The translations under genes were made by a program, and so were the position numbers. The notes beneath the pieces were generated by a model that saw only the letters and a list, made by a program, of their open reading frames with translations, made no database searches and had not been told where the DNA came from. A stretch of 31,768 nucleotides of DNA from a virus. Positions 12,563 through 20,414 of the stretch are shown in pieces (the first letter of the stretch is position 1; every line of letters begins with the position of its first letter). Where the stretch lies: positions 1-31,768 of IMG/VR virus record IMGVR_UViG_3300017971_000175, one strand, 5' to 3'.

Positions 12563-13423
12563 TTATACGCTTCCGCCATCTGTTATTATCCACGAGTAAG
12601 TTGTTTGCAAAGTTGTCTTTGCCGCTTCTGCCGCTCCACCCGATGTAAATTGACTGCCACCAAAATGAATTGTCACACCTGTTTGAACAGATTGTGCCGC
12701 CCAACCAATTAGCAATGCGTCATAATTAGCAGTTGACAAACCAGACGAGCCTTCCATAAAGTTCAATGCATCCGTTACACTTGTGATATCCCATCCACTC
12801 AAATCTTGGTCAAGTATTCCATAACGGAACATATTGCGAATGTTTGTTGCACTTGACATATCATAATTTGAAACGTTTACATTGTCGAATTGAGACCTTG
12901 CTCCAGCACTTCCGCCACGAGAATAACCTTGAAAATTAGTTACGCTTGAGTATTCAATTCCCGTAAACAATGGGTTAGCATTTAACGCTACCATGAACAT
13001 TCTATAAACCGAAGTAGTTGTGATGCTTGGCGCATCTGTTGCGCTTATAAATAAATTGGCGCATCCGTAAAATGCTTGATTTGTTGTGATGGTCAGATTT
13101 CCGAAGTTTGAAATGTCGGTAATCTTTAACTTGTCTCCACCATTAGCGAACCTAAAACCTTGAATATCCGAACCCGAAATGGTTATCGTGTAAGTTCCCG
13201 CAGTTGCGTACACGTGCGCTCTGTTCGCATAACTTAACGAAGAAGTTGCTCCACCGTCTCCCCAATCAATCGTACCCGAATAAACGCCACCCGATAGTAA
13301 CGGCAAGGTTACCGTTTCGCCATCACTTGCAACGTTCCAAGTAGATACGAAGTCGGGGTTAACAGGTGCGGCCGCGCCACTTCCGCGTCTTGCCGAAACT
13401 CCTATTTTGGCTACGCCTATCAT
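12563..13423 (-). CDS. BspA/DUF285-type adhesin-like protein (candidate receptor-binding)
   Basis: 286 aa. Residues about 24-92 look like a PKD/Ig-type beta sandwich (FVSTWNVASDGETVTLPL... TIDWGDGG... HVYATAGTYTITISG, the WGDG and YATAGTYT motifs). Residues about 95-245 match BspA/DUF285 surface-protein repeats, with phrases such as DMSSATNIRNMFRYG and DLSGWDITSVTDALNFM. A short C-terminal segment follows. This composition is typical of bacterial surface adhesins, and on a phage it suggests host recognition. Its base usage looks different from neighbouring genes (fewer GC-rich codons), hinting at acquisition from a host. Could also be a decoration protein. Confidence 0.7.
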   Translation of the reverse strand: MIGVAKIGVSARRGSGAAAPVNPDFVSTWNVASDGETVTLPLLSGGVYSGTIDWGDGGATSSLSYANRAHVYATAGTYTITISGSDIQGFRFANGGDKLKITDISNFGNLTITTNQAFYGCANLFISATDAPSITTTSVYRMFMVALNANPLFTGIEYSSVTNFQGYSRGGSAGARSQFDNVNVSNYDMSSATNIRNMFRYGILDQDLSGWDITSVTDALNFMEGSSGLSTANYDALLIGWAAQSVQTGVTIHFGGSQFTSGGAAEAAKTTLQTTYSWIITDGGSV

Positions 13424-13689
13424 CCGTTATATACAATCACTGAACCACTTGTCAAAGTGATTTTAGTAATTACGTCTCCCGAAGGAACAACAATATACGC
13501 GCCTGCTTTTAACGTTGGGTCTGTGTCCAAACCGTAAGCCGCTTTCGCGTCCGAGCCGTCTACTTCGTACGTTCCAATAACCGTATCTTCTTGCACGATT
13601 ATCGCGTAACCTGTTAGGCCTGTGTGTTCGCCTGTGCCGACTAATACTTTAGAGCCGCGCGCACCGACTAATTTTTGTGATTCTGTCAT
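13420..13689 (-). CDS. Small virion-type protein
   Basis: 89 aa, beta-rich and Gly/Val/Thr-rich (GSKVLVGTGEHTGLTGYAIIV, VITKITLTSGSVIVYNG). Such short all-beta proteins in head-tail gene runs are often decoration or fibre-associated proteins. It overlaps the adhesin-like gene as ATGA, suggesting paired expression. Specific function unknown. Confidence 0.6.
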   Translation of the reverse strand: MTESQKLVGARGSKVLVGTGEHTGLTGYAIIVQEDTVIGTYEVDGSDAKAAYGLDTDPTLKAGAYIVVPSGDVITKITLTSGSVIVYNG

Positions 13690-13690
13690 C

Positions 13691-14119
13691 TTATGTTGGT
13701 ATTTGACATTTATTGTAGCTGTATGGTTGTGTTATTGCAAGAACGCAAGAATGGCCGCTAACTTTGTCGTCAAACCGTTCTGTAAAAGGTTCTATTGATA
13801 CGCTGTTTTGTATGCTTACGTCTTCGGTATGTAGCTGTCTAAAATATGCCACAAAATCTAAGATTATTTGCAACGTATCGCTTAACACTTCTTCTTCGTT
13901 TTCTTCGCCTGTTGTTACCCTGTCCATCGCGATTAACCTTATGTTATACGTTAAGGTTCTTTCGTTTAGCGCAACGCTTTCCTCAATCGCCCATAAAACC
14001 AAATAGTCAAGTTCCTTCGGGTTTATTTCCCAAAGGTCGCCCTGACCGTACTCGTTCACCTGCAGGTGCGCCGTTGCTTGGTTCTTTATCAGCGTGAATA
14101 TTTCGTTTAGAGTATACAT
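13691..14119 (-). CDS. Head-tail connector/tail completion-type protein
   Basis: 142 aa: an N-terminal helix (YTLNEIFTLIKNQATAH), the short conserved-looking segment YLVLWAIEES, then a strand TLTYNIRLIAMDRV, an acidic linker and a long helix SDTLQIILDFVAYFRQL. Size and helical/strand pattern fit the small neck proteins encoded after connector genes in Bacteroidota phages. No direct family name is assigned. Confidence 0.5.
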   Translation of the reverse strand: MYTLNEIFTLIKNQATAHLQVNEYGQGDLWEINPKELDYLVLWAIEESVALNERTLTYNIRLIAMDRVTTGEENEEEVLSDTLQIILDFVAYFRQLHTEDVSIQNSVSIEPFTERFDDKVSGHSCVLAITQPYSYNKCQIPT

Positions 14120-14142
14120 AATTCTTCAACCGTAGTTGGTTT

Positions 14143-14706
14143 TTAATATTTGCGCCTCGTTTCATATTTATCTTCAAGTGAAATAACCTTTGGCGTCCTG
14201 CCTAAATACATTCCCGTCGTATAGGTACGCGTATCAGGCTGTATTACGTCCAAACCACTTTCGGGCGATTGGTATGCAGGGAACAGCGTGCTGTTTTCTA
14301 GCAGGTAACTAACTAGCCGTTCGGTATACCATTCGGCTTTGTCCTTGTATTTTTTAGAAATAAAGTTTATTTCATCCAAACTAGCAACCGAACTGTTTTC
14401 GCTAGACTGTTGCATAAGCCCTTTATTCAAAAACTTGTAACTAATAGCGGCGGGCGCTTCGGCCTGCACCCAATACAGCAACATCGGCTGAATATAATCG
14501 TTCAATAATGTTGTGTTATCCGTTGTAAGGGTTGACGCTGTAATTTGTGTTTTTAGTTCGTTGTAAAGGGTTGTTCCAATTTTGGGTTGCAGGTGTATGT
14601 CTTGGCACAAAATAATCACAGGGCGCAAGAACTTAAAGTCTATATTTTCGTGAAGAAGGGTGTTGTCCTTGACGAATGTTTCCGATATGAATAAAACGTT
14701 GGCCAT
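14143..14706 (-). CDS. Head-tail connector-like protein
   Basis: 187 aa, mostly helical. An N-terminal FISETFVKDNTLLHENIDFKFL segment leads to VIILCQDIHLQPKIGTTLYNEL, then IQPMLLYWVQAEAP and KKYKDKAEWYTERLVSYL helices. This resembles the DUF6712-type connector proteins that follow portals in Bacteroidota phages. It lies directly after the portal gene, the normal position of an adaptor. Assignment by pattern and position. Confidence 0.55.
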   Translation of the reverse strand: MANVLFISETFVKDNTLLHENIDFKFLRPVIILCQDIHLQPKIGTTLYNELKTQITASTLTTDNTTLLNDYIQPMLLYWVQAEAPAAISYKFLNKGLMQQSSENSSVASLDEINFISKKYKDKAEWYTERLVSYLLENSTLFPAYQSPESGLDVIQPDTRTYTTGMYLGRTPKVISLEDKYETRRKY

Positions 14707-16608
14707 TTATTTCTTTTTTCTTTTCATCAACACTTGCACCCACTCATGACGACAATGGAACGACTTGCCCCACCAACCGCCGCCGCGTTGCCATACGTTA
14801 CGGTCTTCCGCTACACCTATTTTTTCAATATCGGTTAACGACCACGTAAGCGAATCCGACCTGTCTTGGCTAACATCGCGGTCGGTTGCTTCGTCTACGG
14901 TTGCGCTCATGGCAATCATATCGCGGCAAAAATCGCGCGTTGTTGGTATTATAGGTTCTTGGCCTTCGCGGGCCGCGTACACGTACCTAATAACAAATTC
15001 TTCTTCTACAGGCGGTATTTCCTTAATTAGTTCTTTGCCCTTTTCGGTTACTTCAACGACCCGTTGCGTTGCGTCTTCTACGTTTTCAATTAGTATAGTA
15101 ATAGCGCCAAGCGAAGACAAAGACTGCACGCCACTCATAAGCCGTTCCGTGTCTATTTCTAGGGCCTGCGCAATGTCCAAAAACGGCGTGCTAGGTTCTT
15201 CTTCTAATATTGCTAGTATAGCCGTATCAATTGGGTCTATGTCTGCGAACCAATATTTACGCAAAAAATCTTCGCGCTTTTGCTTGTTAGTTACGCCTGT
15301 AAAGTCTACGCCTTTGCGGTGTTTTGTAACAAACTCGTAATCGCTAGAACCTGTTTCGCGGAAGTGCTTTAAAATGCTTTGTTCAACATCGCTGTTAAAC
15401 CCGTGTTTGCAGGCCGCTACTTCTGTAGGTTCTTCTAGTGGGGCTAGGCCCATCTTTTCGCGTATTTCGTTCTGCGTCATAACGCTAACAACAGTCGTTT
15501 CAGAAAACTGCACACTAATCGGCTCGGTATCCTGTATGTATAGCCTGTTTTCAAAACCCTGTAGCGCCGCTAATTGGTTAAATACGCGTTCAATTATTTG
15601 TTGCCTGTTGTTTACGTAGGTATTCTGAAACAACTCAAACGAATCTACCAACTGCGCACGGCTTGTAAATATCCCGTCTTCTTTAATACCAAACAATGCA
15701 GGGTCTACAACTTGGTGTCCTGCGTATATTTCCTTCTGTACGGTGTTGTTTAGTATTTCAAAACGCTTGTCAAAGTCGTTGCCGTTTAACTGTTGTATTT
15801 CAGCGCCGCGTTCTTTGCTGTCTGAAAAGTTTAGAACGATACTGTTAGCGTTGTCGGTGTTGGTAAATTTGTCTTTTATTTGGCGCTCAATAGCTTCCTG
15901 TTCTTCGGCTGTAGGTTCGCCGTTGTAGAAGTTAATAAGCGTCCCGCCCATGAACCCGTTCTTAATTGAATTAAGGTGGAAATTTGCTATTTCTACGTCT
16001 AGTTCAATATATGCTGTAGAACCTAAGTAGGTCGGCAATGGGTAATATTTGCAGTCGGGATGATAAACCTTAACGTATAACAATTGTTTTCCGCAAGGGT
16101 TTTTCCAATCAAACGCTTCAATTTTTTCTACTTCGGGCCTAAACTTAGACCAATCCTCCGAATAATAATAGCACGACCCGTCTTCGTTGCTTCTGTAACG
16201 TGCAAAGTCAGCATGATATACGGCCGCAATTTTGTCGTTCAGTTGGTTGTATACAATTTCCAACGCGAACCCGTTATACAGTTCCATGTCTAACGCAACC
16301 TTTTCAAGTATTGCGTTCATATCTTCGTAGGCGTTTGGCCTTTTTAAGAACTGCTCTAATTCGGCTGTTCGCTCTGTGTTAAGGGCCTTATTGTCTACGG
16401 CCCAACCCTTACCGACAACGTAGTCTTTTTTCGCGTTTATAATCGCGTTATGCTTTGCGCTTCTACGGTACAGGTCTAGCAGGTATTCGGGATAGCGGTT
16501 TTTGTATTCGCCTTCCGTGCCAAACATAACCCAATCTTTGCCGCGTTCTTCTTTAAAGTCGGGCACTTTTTGGGCCGCAAAATTTAGTATGCTTATGTTA
16601 TTCTCCAT
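14707..16608 (-). CDS. Portal protein fused to winged-helix and MuF-like C-terminal domain
   Basis: 633 aa, longer than a plain portal (about 400-450). Residues 1 to about 420 are portal-like: YLLDLYRRSAKHNAIINAKKDYVVGKGW near the start, FHLNSIKNGFMGG, and the family's NTVQKEIYAGHQVVDPALFG segment. Residues about 465-510 form a winged-helix module (TAILAILEEEP... IAQALEIDTERLMSGVQSL). The C-terminus (about 545-633: REGQEPIIPTTRDFCRDM..., WQRGGGWWG, CRHEWVQVLMKRK) matches the C-terminal end of MuF/head-morphogenesis proteins. The gene therefore joins DNA channel and minor capsid functions. It starts at ATG 16608, overlapping the upstream gene. Confidence 0.8.
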   Translation of the reverse strand: MENNISILNFAAQKVPDFKEERGKDWVMFGTEGEYKNRYPEYLLDLYRRSAKHNAIINAKKDYVVGKGWAVDNKALNTERTAELEQFLKRPNAYEDMNAILEKVALDMELYNGFALEIVYNQLNDKIAAVYHADFARYRSNEDGSCYYYSEDWSKFRPEVEKIEAFDWKNPCGKQLLYVKVYHPDCKYYPLPTYLGSTAYIELDVEIANFHLNSIKNGFMGGTLINFYNGEPTAEEQEAIERQIKDKFTNTDNANSIVLNFSDSKERGAEIQQLNGNDFDKRFEILNNTVQKEIYAGHQVVDPALFGIKEDGIFTSRAQLVDSFELFQNTYVNNRQQIIERVFNQLAALQGFENRLYIQDTEPISVQFSETTVVSVMTQNEIREKMGLAPLEEPTEVAACKHGFNSDVEQSILKHFRETGSSDYEFVTKHRKGVDFTGVTNKQKREDFLRKYWFADIDPIDTAILAILEEEPSTPFLDIAQALEIDTERLMSGVQSLSSLGAITILIENVEDATQRVVEVTEKGKELIKEIPPVEEEFVIRYVYAAREGQEPIIPTTRDFCRDMIAMSATVDEATDRDVSQDRSDSLTWSLTDIEKIGVAEDRNVWQRGGGWWGKSFHCRHEWVQVLMKRKKK

Positions 16609-16990
16609 AGACTACGTAAGATGAATTTCCGCCCGTGTAGGTTGTGGTCGTTGGGGTTGTGCCTGTTACTTTTACAAGGCCCTGTTCTAGCATTGTCAAA
16701 CCTGTTGGGTCTATATTAGAACTAGACGAATTTGCGTAAACAAAATATTTCCATTGCCCTTCGTTTCCTAGCTTAATTTCGGCGTTTGTTGGTGTGGGTG
16801 TTGCCGCACCTACTTCGGTCAACGTGAATTTGTTGTAACGGTTAGGGTATGCGCTTGCGTCTTGCGCAACTGCGTAAACTACATTTTCCGTCGTGTCGCT
16901 AACGAATTGGAATAGGTAATACGTTGCACTACCTTTTTCGGTTAACGTTAACGCTAAGGTGTTGGCGCTATCTTGTGCAATGTTTATCAC
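16598..16990 (-). CDS. Virion structural-type protein
   Basis: 130 aa, beta-rich, low in charge and rich in Thr/Ser/Gly, particularly at the C-terminus (TGTTPTTTTYTGGNSSYVVY). Strands such as SATYYLFQFVSDTTENVVYAV and GQWKYFVYANSSSS suggest an Ig-like or beta-sandwich decoration protein. It starts at GTG 16990 overlapping the stop of the previous gene and ends inside the portal start. Probably capsid decoration or neck; not proven. Confidence 0.55.
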   Translation of the reverse strand: MINIAQDSANTLALTLTEKGSATYYLFQFVSDTTENVVYAVAQDASAYPNRYNKFTLTEVGAATPTPTNAEIKLGNEGQWKYFVYANSSSSNIDPTGLTMLEQGLVKVTGTTPTTTTYTGGNSSYVVYGE

Positions 16991-17439
16991 ACCGCAAAAA
17001 CTACGTATTCAATATCCACGTTAGCCGTGTCAGCTTGTGCGCTAATATTGTCAATGTCAACGTAGGCACTAAAAGCCCCCGCCGACGTGTCTGCGTCCAT
17101 TGAACCCGTTGAAAGCATAAACGTAGCGCCTGCGTCTACTTTTACGTCTGCAGTTTCCGCGCCGCTTTTTTTAAACCTTACTCTAAGATGGTTAGTGTTG
17201 TCAAGGTTTGTAATACGTATGTAACGAACAGAAGCCCGTACGAACTTGCCCTGCCCGTTGTTTGTGTTTAGTTCAATAATATCTGTTTCGCCCGAAGATG
17301 AAACAGTCATAACCCTACGGTCGGCCTCGGCCACGTTACTAATCGTTCTTGTATGCGAACCGCCCCTGTCTACGCCCGCAAGCGTTAGCGATTCTGTGAT
17401 TTGTACTGTTGCCGAAGCGGGTGTTACTGTGGTCGCCAT
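16987..17439 (-). CDS. Virion structural-type protein
   Basis: 150 aa, all-beta in appearance (SATVQITESLTLAG, RYIRITNLDNTNHLRVRF, GATFMLSTGSMDADTSAG, ADTANVDIEYVVFAV). Proteins with this make-up near capsid genes are typical decoration or tail-tube-like proteins. It is the first gene behind late-promoter copy 17455-17481, which follows a terminator, so it opens a separate transcription unit with the portal. Confidence 0.55.
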   Translation of the reverse strand: MATTVTPASATVQITESLTLAGVDRGGSHTRTISNVAEADRRVMTVSSSGETDIIELNTNNGQGKFVRASVRYIRITNLDNTNHLRVRFKKSGAETADVKVDAGATFMLSTGSMDADTSAGAFSAYVDIDNISAQADTANVDIEYVVFAV

Positions 17440-17454
17440 TAGTGTCTTTTTGTA

Positions 17455-17481
17455 TAAATAGAAAAACTATGTTTTTGTGCC
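17455..17481 (-). promoter_or_regulatory. Candidate late promoter, copy 1
   Basis: The minus strand reads GGCACA-N9-TTTTTCTATTTA, with CTATTTA ending 15 bases before the ATG of the gene at 17439. The same two blocks with the same spacing occur at 19809-19835 and 22898-22924, and a looser copy at 28507-28533. It begins immediately after the T-run of the terminator at 17482. Confidence 0.6.
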
Positions 17482-17512
17482 AAAAAAAGAAAACCCCCGC
17501 AAGATGCGAGGG
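17482..17512 (-). terminator. Terminator between structural units
   Basis: On the minus strand CCCTCGC (17506-17512) pairs with GCGGGGG (17494-17500) across ATCTT and is followed by TTTTCTTTTTTT. It separates the structural gene at 17569-18087 from the unit that starts at 17439. A second perfect inverted repeat (ACTCAT-TTCT-ATGAGT, 17537-17552) lies upstream of it. Confidence 0.85.
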
Positions 17513-17568
17513 CTTTCCAACAGAACATGAAAACAACTCATAGAAATGAGTAGAGCAAAGATACAAAT

Positions 17569-18087
17569 TTAGTTCGTCATACCGTCCGCGTCTGCGGCGC
17601 TAATACTGAACATAGATGCAGGCTCCATTCCCGAAAGGGTAATAGAATAACCTTGCAGGTCGGCGTATGCCGTCCCTGTTGCGGAAGTACCTGCAGAAAC
17701 TTCTAAACCTGTTGTGCAACCGACAACCCAATACGTAGGCGTTTCGTCGTTGGTTTCTATAATCGCAACCAATCTATTTTTTGCCAACAATTGTATTTCG
17801 TTACGTTTTGCCGCAAGTAATTTAGACAATACGATAACAACTTCGGGCGTATAGTATACTGTGCCGTTTTGGGCGCTACTGTTAATCGTTTCGGTCAGGC
17901 TTGAAGTTTCCTTCAATTGCTCGTACTTCCAAAACGCGTTTCCAACAGGCGTAACAGTTACAGCCCCCGAAGCATATACAGGTGTTTGCGCTTCCCAATC
18001 TGCAAGGGACGCAAGTCTAACCGACTTAATTCCCCCAACAGCATCCTTACAATCTAGGACAAAACCTTGTGATAATGGACAACTCAT
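17569..18087 (-). CDS. Virion structural protein
   Basis: 172 aa. The N-terminus MSCPLSQGFVLDCKDAVGGIKSV and the following RLASLADW match a protein commonly encoded near major capsid genes of Bacteroidota phages. The rest is beta-rich (VVIVLSKLLAAKRNEIQLLAKNRLVAIIETNDETPTYWVVG has both helix and strand character) and ends with a GYSITLSGMEPA strand-loop. It could be a tail tube or capsid-associated protein. It follows the major capsid gene after a stable hairpin. Confidence 0.6.
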   Translation of the reverse strand: MSCPLSQGFVLDCKDAVGGIKSVRLASLADWEAQTPVYASGAVTVTPVGNAFWKYEQLKETSSLTETINSSAQNGTVYYTPEVVIVLSKLLAAKRNEIQLLAKNRLVAIIETNDETPTYWVVGCTTGLEVSAGTSATGTAYADLQGYSITLSGMEPASMFSISAADADGMTN

Positions 18088-18111
18088 AATTTTTGTTTTT
18101 TTTGGGTGAAA

Positions 18112-18133
18112 GCAAAGGGCCGAAGCCCCTTGC
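18112..18133 (-). other. UUCG-loop hairpin after major capsid gene
   Basis: On the minus strand GCAAGGGGC-TTCG-GCCCTTTGC forms a 9-bp stem (one G-T pair) with a TTCG tetraloop. Only TTT follows, so it may be a weak terminator, or a structure that protects the capsid mRNA 3' end. Confidence 0.65.
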
Positions 18134-18149
18134 GTTAAATCAGTTTATA

Positions 18150-19115
18150 TTAGATAGCTACCTTCCCAACTTGATCAGGAAATGCAATTTGTGTTCCCAT
18201 CGTGAACTCCATTGCAACACGGAATTTTCTGTCGTCTTGCGAATACCAAGATTCCAAACGTGTAGAATCAGCTTCTAAGTCCATACCTAAGTAAGCGTTC
18301 TTCATAGACATACCGTAAGCCGCGTTGAATGTTTCAAGTCCACCAACACCAACAATTTCAATATTTGTGCCCGGAAAGATAAGTCTTAGCGGGTCAAAAT
18401 CTGAACTGTAGTTGTTCAATTGGCCACCTACAGAAGAAAGGCCTTCGCCGTTCATTAGGGCCGCCGCAAGGACACGGAATTTATCTGTTCCTAGGAAGAT
18501 TTTAAAATCATCCTGCATAACAGCCGCCGAAGGTGTGTTAACGTAGATTCTTTCAATCACTTCTAGGATATTAGCAACGCTAACAGAGCCCGTCAACTGC
18601 GCGCCAAAGTTAGGGTCAGTTCCCGAAGGGTTACAATCTGTGAAAGAAGCGGTTGGAATTAGCAAACCGTCAAATCTTCTTAGGTTTCCAACACCTGTTG
18701 TCGCGTTACCGCCCCAAATTACTTTTTCAATTTCGTCCTGTACCTTAGCAACAAGGTAGTTCGCGAACTGCTCTTCAAAAGGAATAGCCTCTTGGTGTGT
18801 GCCTGCAGGTAGCTGTGTTCTTAGGTAATACCCGTTCAATTCTTTAGGGCAAAACTCCATTTGAATTTTTACCTGCTTTGCGTCAATTTCGCGTTGCGTG
18901 TAGGTAATGTCGCCGTCCTCGTTCCAAGCGCAACCGCTTCCGTCTTGCATAACGACGTCAACGTCCATTAGGTTAATCTTAGTCGGGCCCTTAACGCCTA
19001 GCTGTGGCGTCATCATAGAAGCCGTACGGCCGCCGATTAAACTTTTTGTGATTAGTGGAAACGCCTGTTCTTCAATATAGGCTGAAAGGTTTCCCGATAG
19101 GTTATTAAATCCCAT
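18150..19115 (-). CDS. Major capsid protein
   Basis: 321 aa, HK97-fold size. It follows a scaffold-like and a protease gene. The sequence has an N-terminal arm (MGFNNLSGNLSAYIEEQAFPL), a LGVKGPTKINLMDVDV strand, an EFCPKELNGYYLRTQL segment, a helix VAKVQDEIEKVIWGG, and the C-terminal strands LRLIFPGTNIEIVGVGGL and KFRVAMEFTMGTQIAFPDQVG. These agree with capsid proteins of Bacteroidota siphophages. The low basic content and clean end of the gene, with a stable hairpin behind it, fit a highly expressed structural gene. Assignment mainly by order and pattern. Confidence 0.75.
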   Translation of the reverse strand: MGFNNLSGNLSAYIEEQAFPLITKSLIGGRTASMMTPQLGVKGPTKINLMDVDVVMQDGSGCAWNEDGDITYTQREIDAKQVKIQMEFCPKELNGYYLRTQLPAGTHQEAIPFEEQFANYLVAKVQDEIEKVIWGGNATTGVGNLRRFDGLLIPTASFTDCNPSGTDPNFGAQLTGSVSVANILEVIERIYVNTPSAAVMQDDFKIFLGTDKFRVLAAALMNGEGLSSVGGQLNNYSSDFDPLRLIFPGTNIEIVGVGGLETFNAAYGMSMKNAYLGMDLEADSTRLESWYSQDDRKFRVAMEFTMGTQIAFPDQVGKVAI

Positions 19116-19136
19116 TTTTTAGTTTTTTATAGTGTT

Positions 19137-19790
19137 TTACTTATTGGCTTTCATAACGGCGCTAATCTTAGCGGCCATGTCTACATAGTCCGTTCCTTTA
19201 TTAAACGGGTTGTGTACGCTTTTGGTTGGCGCTTCTTTTGGTGTTGCGGCCATACGCTCAATGATGTCTGTAACAAGGCTAACGGCTTCGGTTACTTCTT
19301 CAACGTTTTTTTGGCTTGCAAAACCTGCAGCGTCTATTTCAGATTTTACAATGTTTGAAACTGCGCTTAGAATATCTTCTTTAAATGCGTCGGCGTCAAA
19401 CTTTGGTTCAGCTGAATATTCTTCGTCTTCCTTGTCTTTACCTGCTTCTTCTTCTACTTCTTCTTCGGCTTCTTCTTCTACTTCGGCTTCCATTACTTCT
19501 ACAATAACACCGCCTTCGGTTCTAACTACTTCGCCGCTTTCTAATTCGTGTTCGCCGTCGGGTGCTTCCAACAGGCTACCGTCTTCTGAAATTACCTGCA
19601 CGGTTGCACCAACTTCTAAGGCAGGTTCAACGCGGACAATTGTGCCGTCAACTAATTTAGCGTCAGCAAAATTTTCTTTTGTGTCTTCTGTTGTTTCGGT
19701 TGCTTCGGTAGCCGCTTCAACAGTTTCGTCAGCAAACAACAATTTTTTAATCTCAGGCAATTTAGACCCGACCAATTCTGTAATATTCAT
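19137..19790 (-). CDS. Scaffolding-like acidic protein
   Basis: 217 aa, very acidic. Residues about 100-125 form an almost pure Glu/Val/Ala coil (VMEAEVEEEAEEEVEEEAG). The C-terminal third is helical (EVTEAVSLVTDIIERMAATP) and ends with a short basic segment, as capsid scaffolds do. It lies immediately before the major capsid gene and after the protease, which supports a scaffold removed during maturation. Late-promoter copy 19809-19835 precedes its ATG. Confidence 0.65.
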   Translation of the reverse strand: MNITELVGSKLPEIKKLLFADETVEAATEATETTEDTKENFADAKLVDGTIVRVEPALEVGATVQVISEDGSLLEAPDGEHELESGEVVRTEGGVIVEVMEAEVEEEAEEEVEEEAGKDKEDEEYSAEPKFDADAFKEDILSAVSNIVKSEIDAAGFASQKNVEEVTEAVSLVTDIIERMAATPKEAPTKSVHNPFNKGTDYVDMAAKISAVMKANK

Positions 19791-19808
19791 TTTGTAGGTG
19801 CTTTCTTG

Positions 19809-19835
19809 TAAATAGAAAAAAAATAATACTGTGCC
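19809..19835 (-). promoter_or_regulatory. Candidate late promoter, copy 2
   Basis: GGCACA-N9-TTTTTCTATTTA on the minus strand, identical in both blocks and spacing to copy 1. CTATTTA ends 18 bases before ATG 19790 of the scaffold gene. It would drive scaffold and major capsid expression. Confidence 0.6.
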
Positions 19836-19837
19836 AT

Positions 19838-20410
19838 TTAACCATTCATAGACGAAACAACCGCCTCAATAATTTCCTTGTCTATTGCCATTTGTCGGTC
19901 TTCCGAAAACAGGCCTTCCACGGAAAAACCTTTAAAGTCGCCGTCCTTTATTTGTTGCCACACTTCGTCGTTTTCCACCCTAAAAGAACCAAACCAAGAA
20001 CCGATAGGAAGTTGCTCGTAGCCTTTGGGTGTTGGCTTGGTTTCGTCAATAATAAAAGATTCAAACATAAATACACCGTCAACGAATGTTTCGTGCATTT
20101 CGTTAACCGAGTTTGTACGCCCTTCCTTCATGTACTTGTATACAATCTTGCGAATGGTTTCGGCGTTAAAAACAACGTAATATTCGTATCCCTCAGAATC
20201 GCGCCTGTAGATAGGGAAATCGGCTACCATTAGCGGGCCCGATACGATACGTTTTTCTTCGCTTGTTATTGCAAAGGTGTACGGCTTTGGTTTTTTATTA
20301 AAGGCCATCCAATTGCGTTCTATTGCAGGTTGGTCAACAAGTGCAATAGAATCAACGCCCGATTCTTCTGTGTCTTCTATAGTTAGGTATATAACAGGTA
20401 GCTTTTCCAT
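19838..20410 (-). CDS. XkdF-like prohead protease
   Basis: 190 aa from ATG 20410 (MEKLPVIYLTIEDTEESGVD...); the frame extends to 20443 but the extra codons lie inside the tape measure gene. Residues about 10-30 (GVDSIALVDQPAIERNWMAF) and SGPLMVADFPIYRRD, then FNAETIRKIVYKYMKEG, VFMFESFIIDE, GSWFGSFRVENDEVWQQIKDG and GFSVEGLF follow the XkdF-type serine protease pattern; candidate catalytic residues include the His in NEMHETFVDG and the Ser in GFSVEG. It would process scaffold and capsid. Confidence 0.7.
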   Translation of the reverse strand: MEKLPVIYLTIEDTEESGVDSIALVDQPAIERNWMAFNKKPKPYTFAITSEEKRIVSGPLMVADFPIYRRDSEGYEYYVVFNAETIRKIVYKYMKEGRTNSVNEMHETFVDGVFMFESFIIDETKPTPKGYEQLPIGSWFGSFRVENDEVWQQIKDGDFKGFSVEGLFSEDRQMAIDKEIIEAVVSSMNG

Positions 20411-20414
20411 TTTA

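Noticed and set aside
14765-15340. 191-codon plus-strand open frame
   Set aside because: Antisense to the portal-MuF gene, no recognisable domain, and no start context.
17537-17563. Possible host-type -7 element TATCTTTG (17556-17563) and a short RNA ending at the 17482 terminator
   Set aside because: There is no TTG at the right distance for a -33 element, and the inverted repeat ACTCAT-TTCT-ATGAGT alone is not enough to call a small RNA gene.
19210-19797. Long open frame on the plus strand (195 codons)
   Set aside because: It is the antisense shadow of the scaffold gene. The Ser-rich product is the reverse complement of the Glu/Ala-rich coding sequence, with no leader or promoter.
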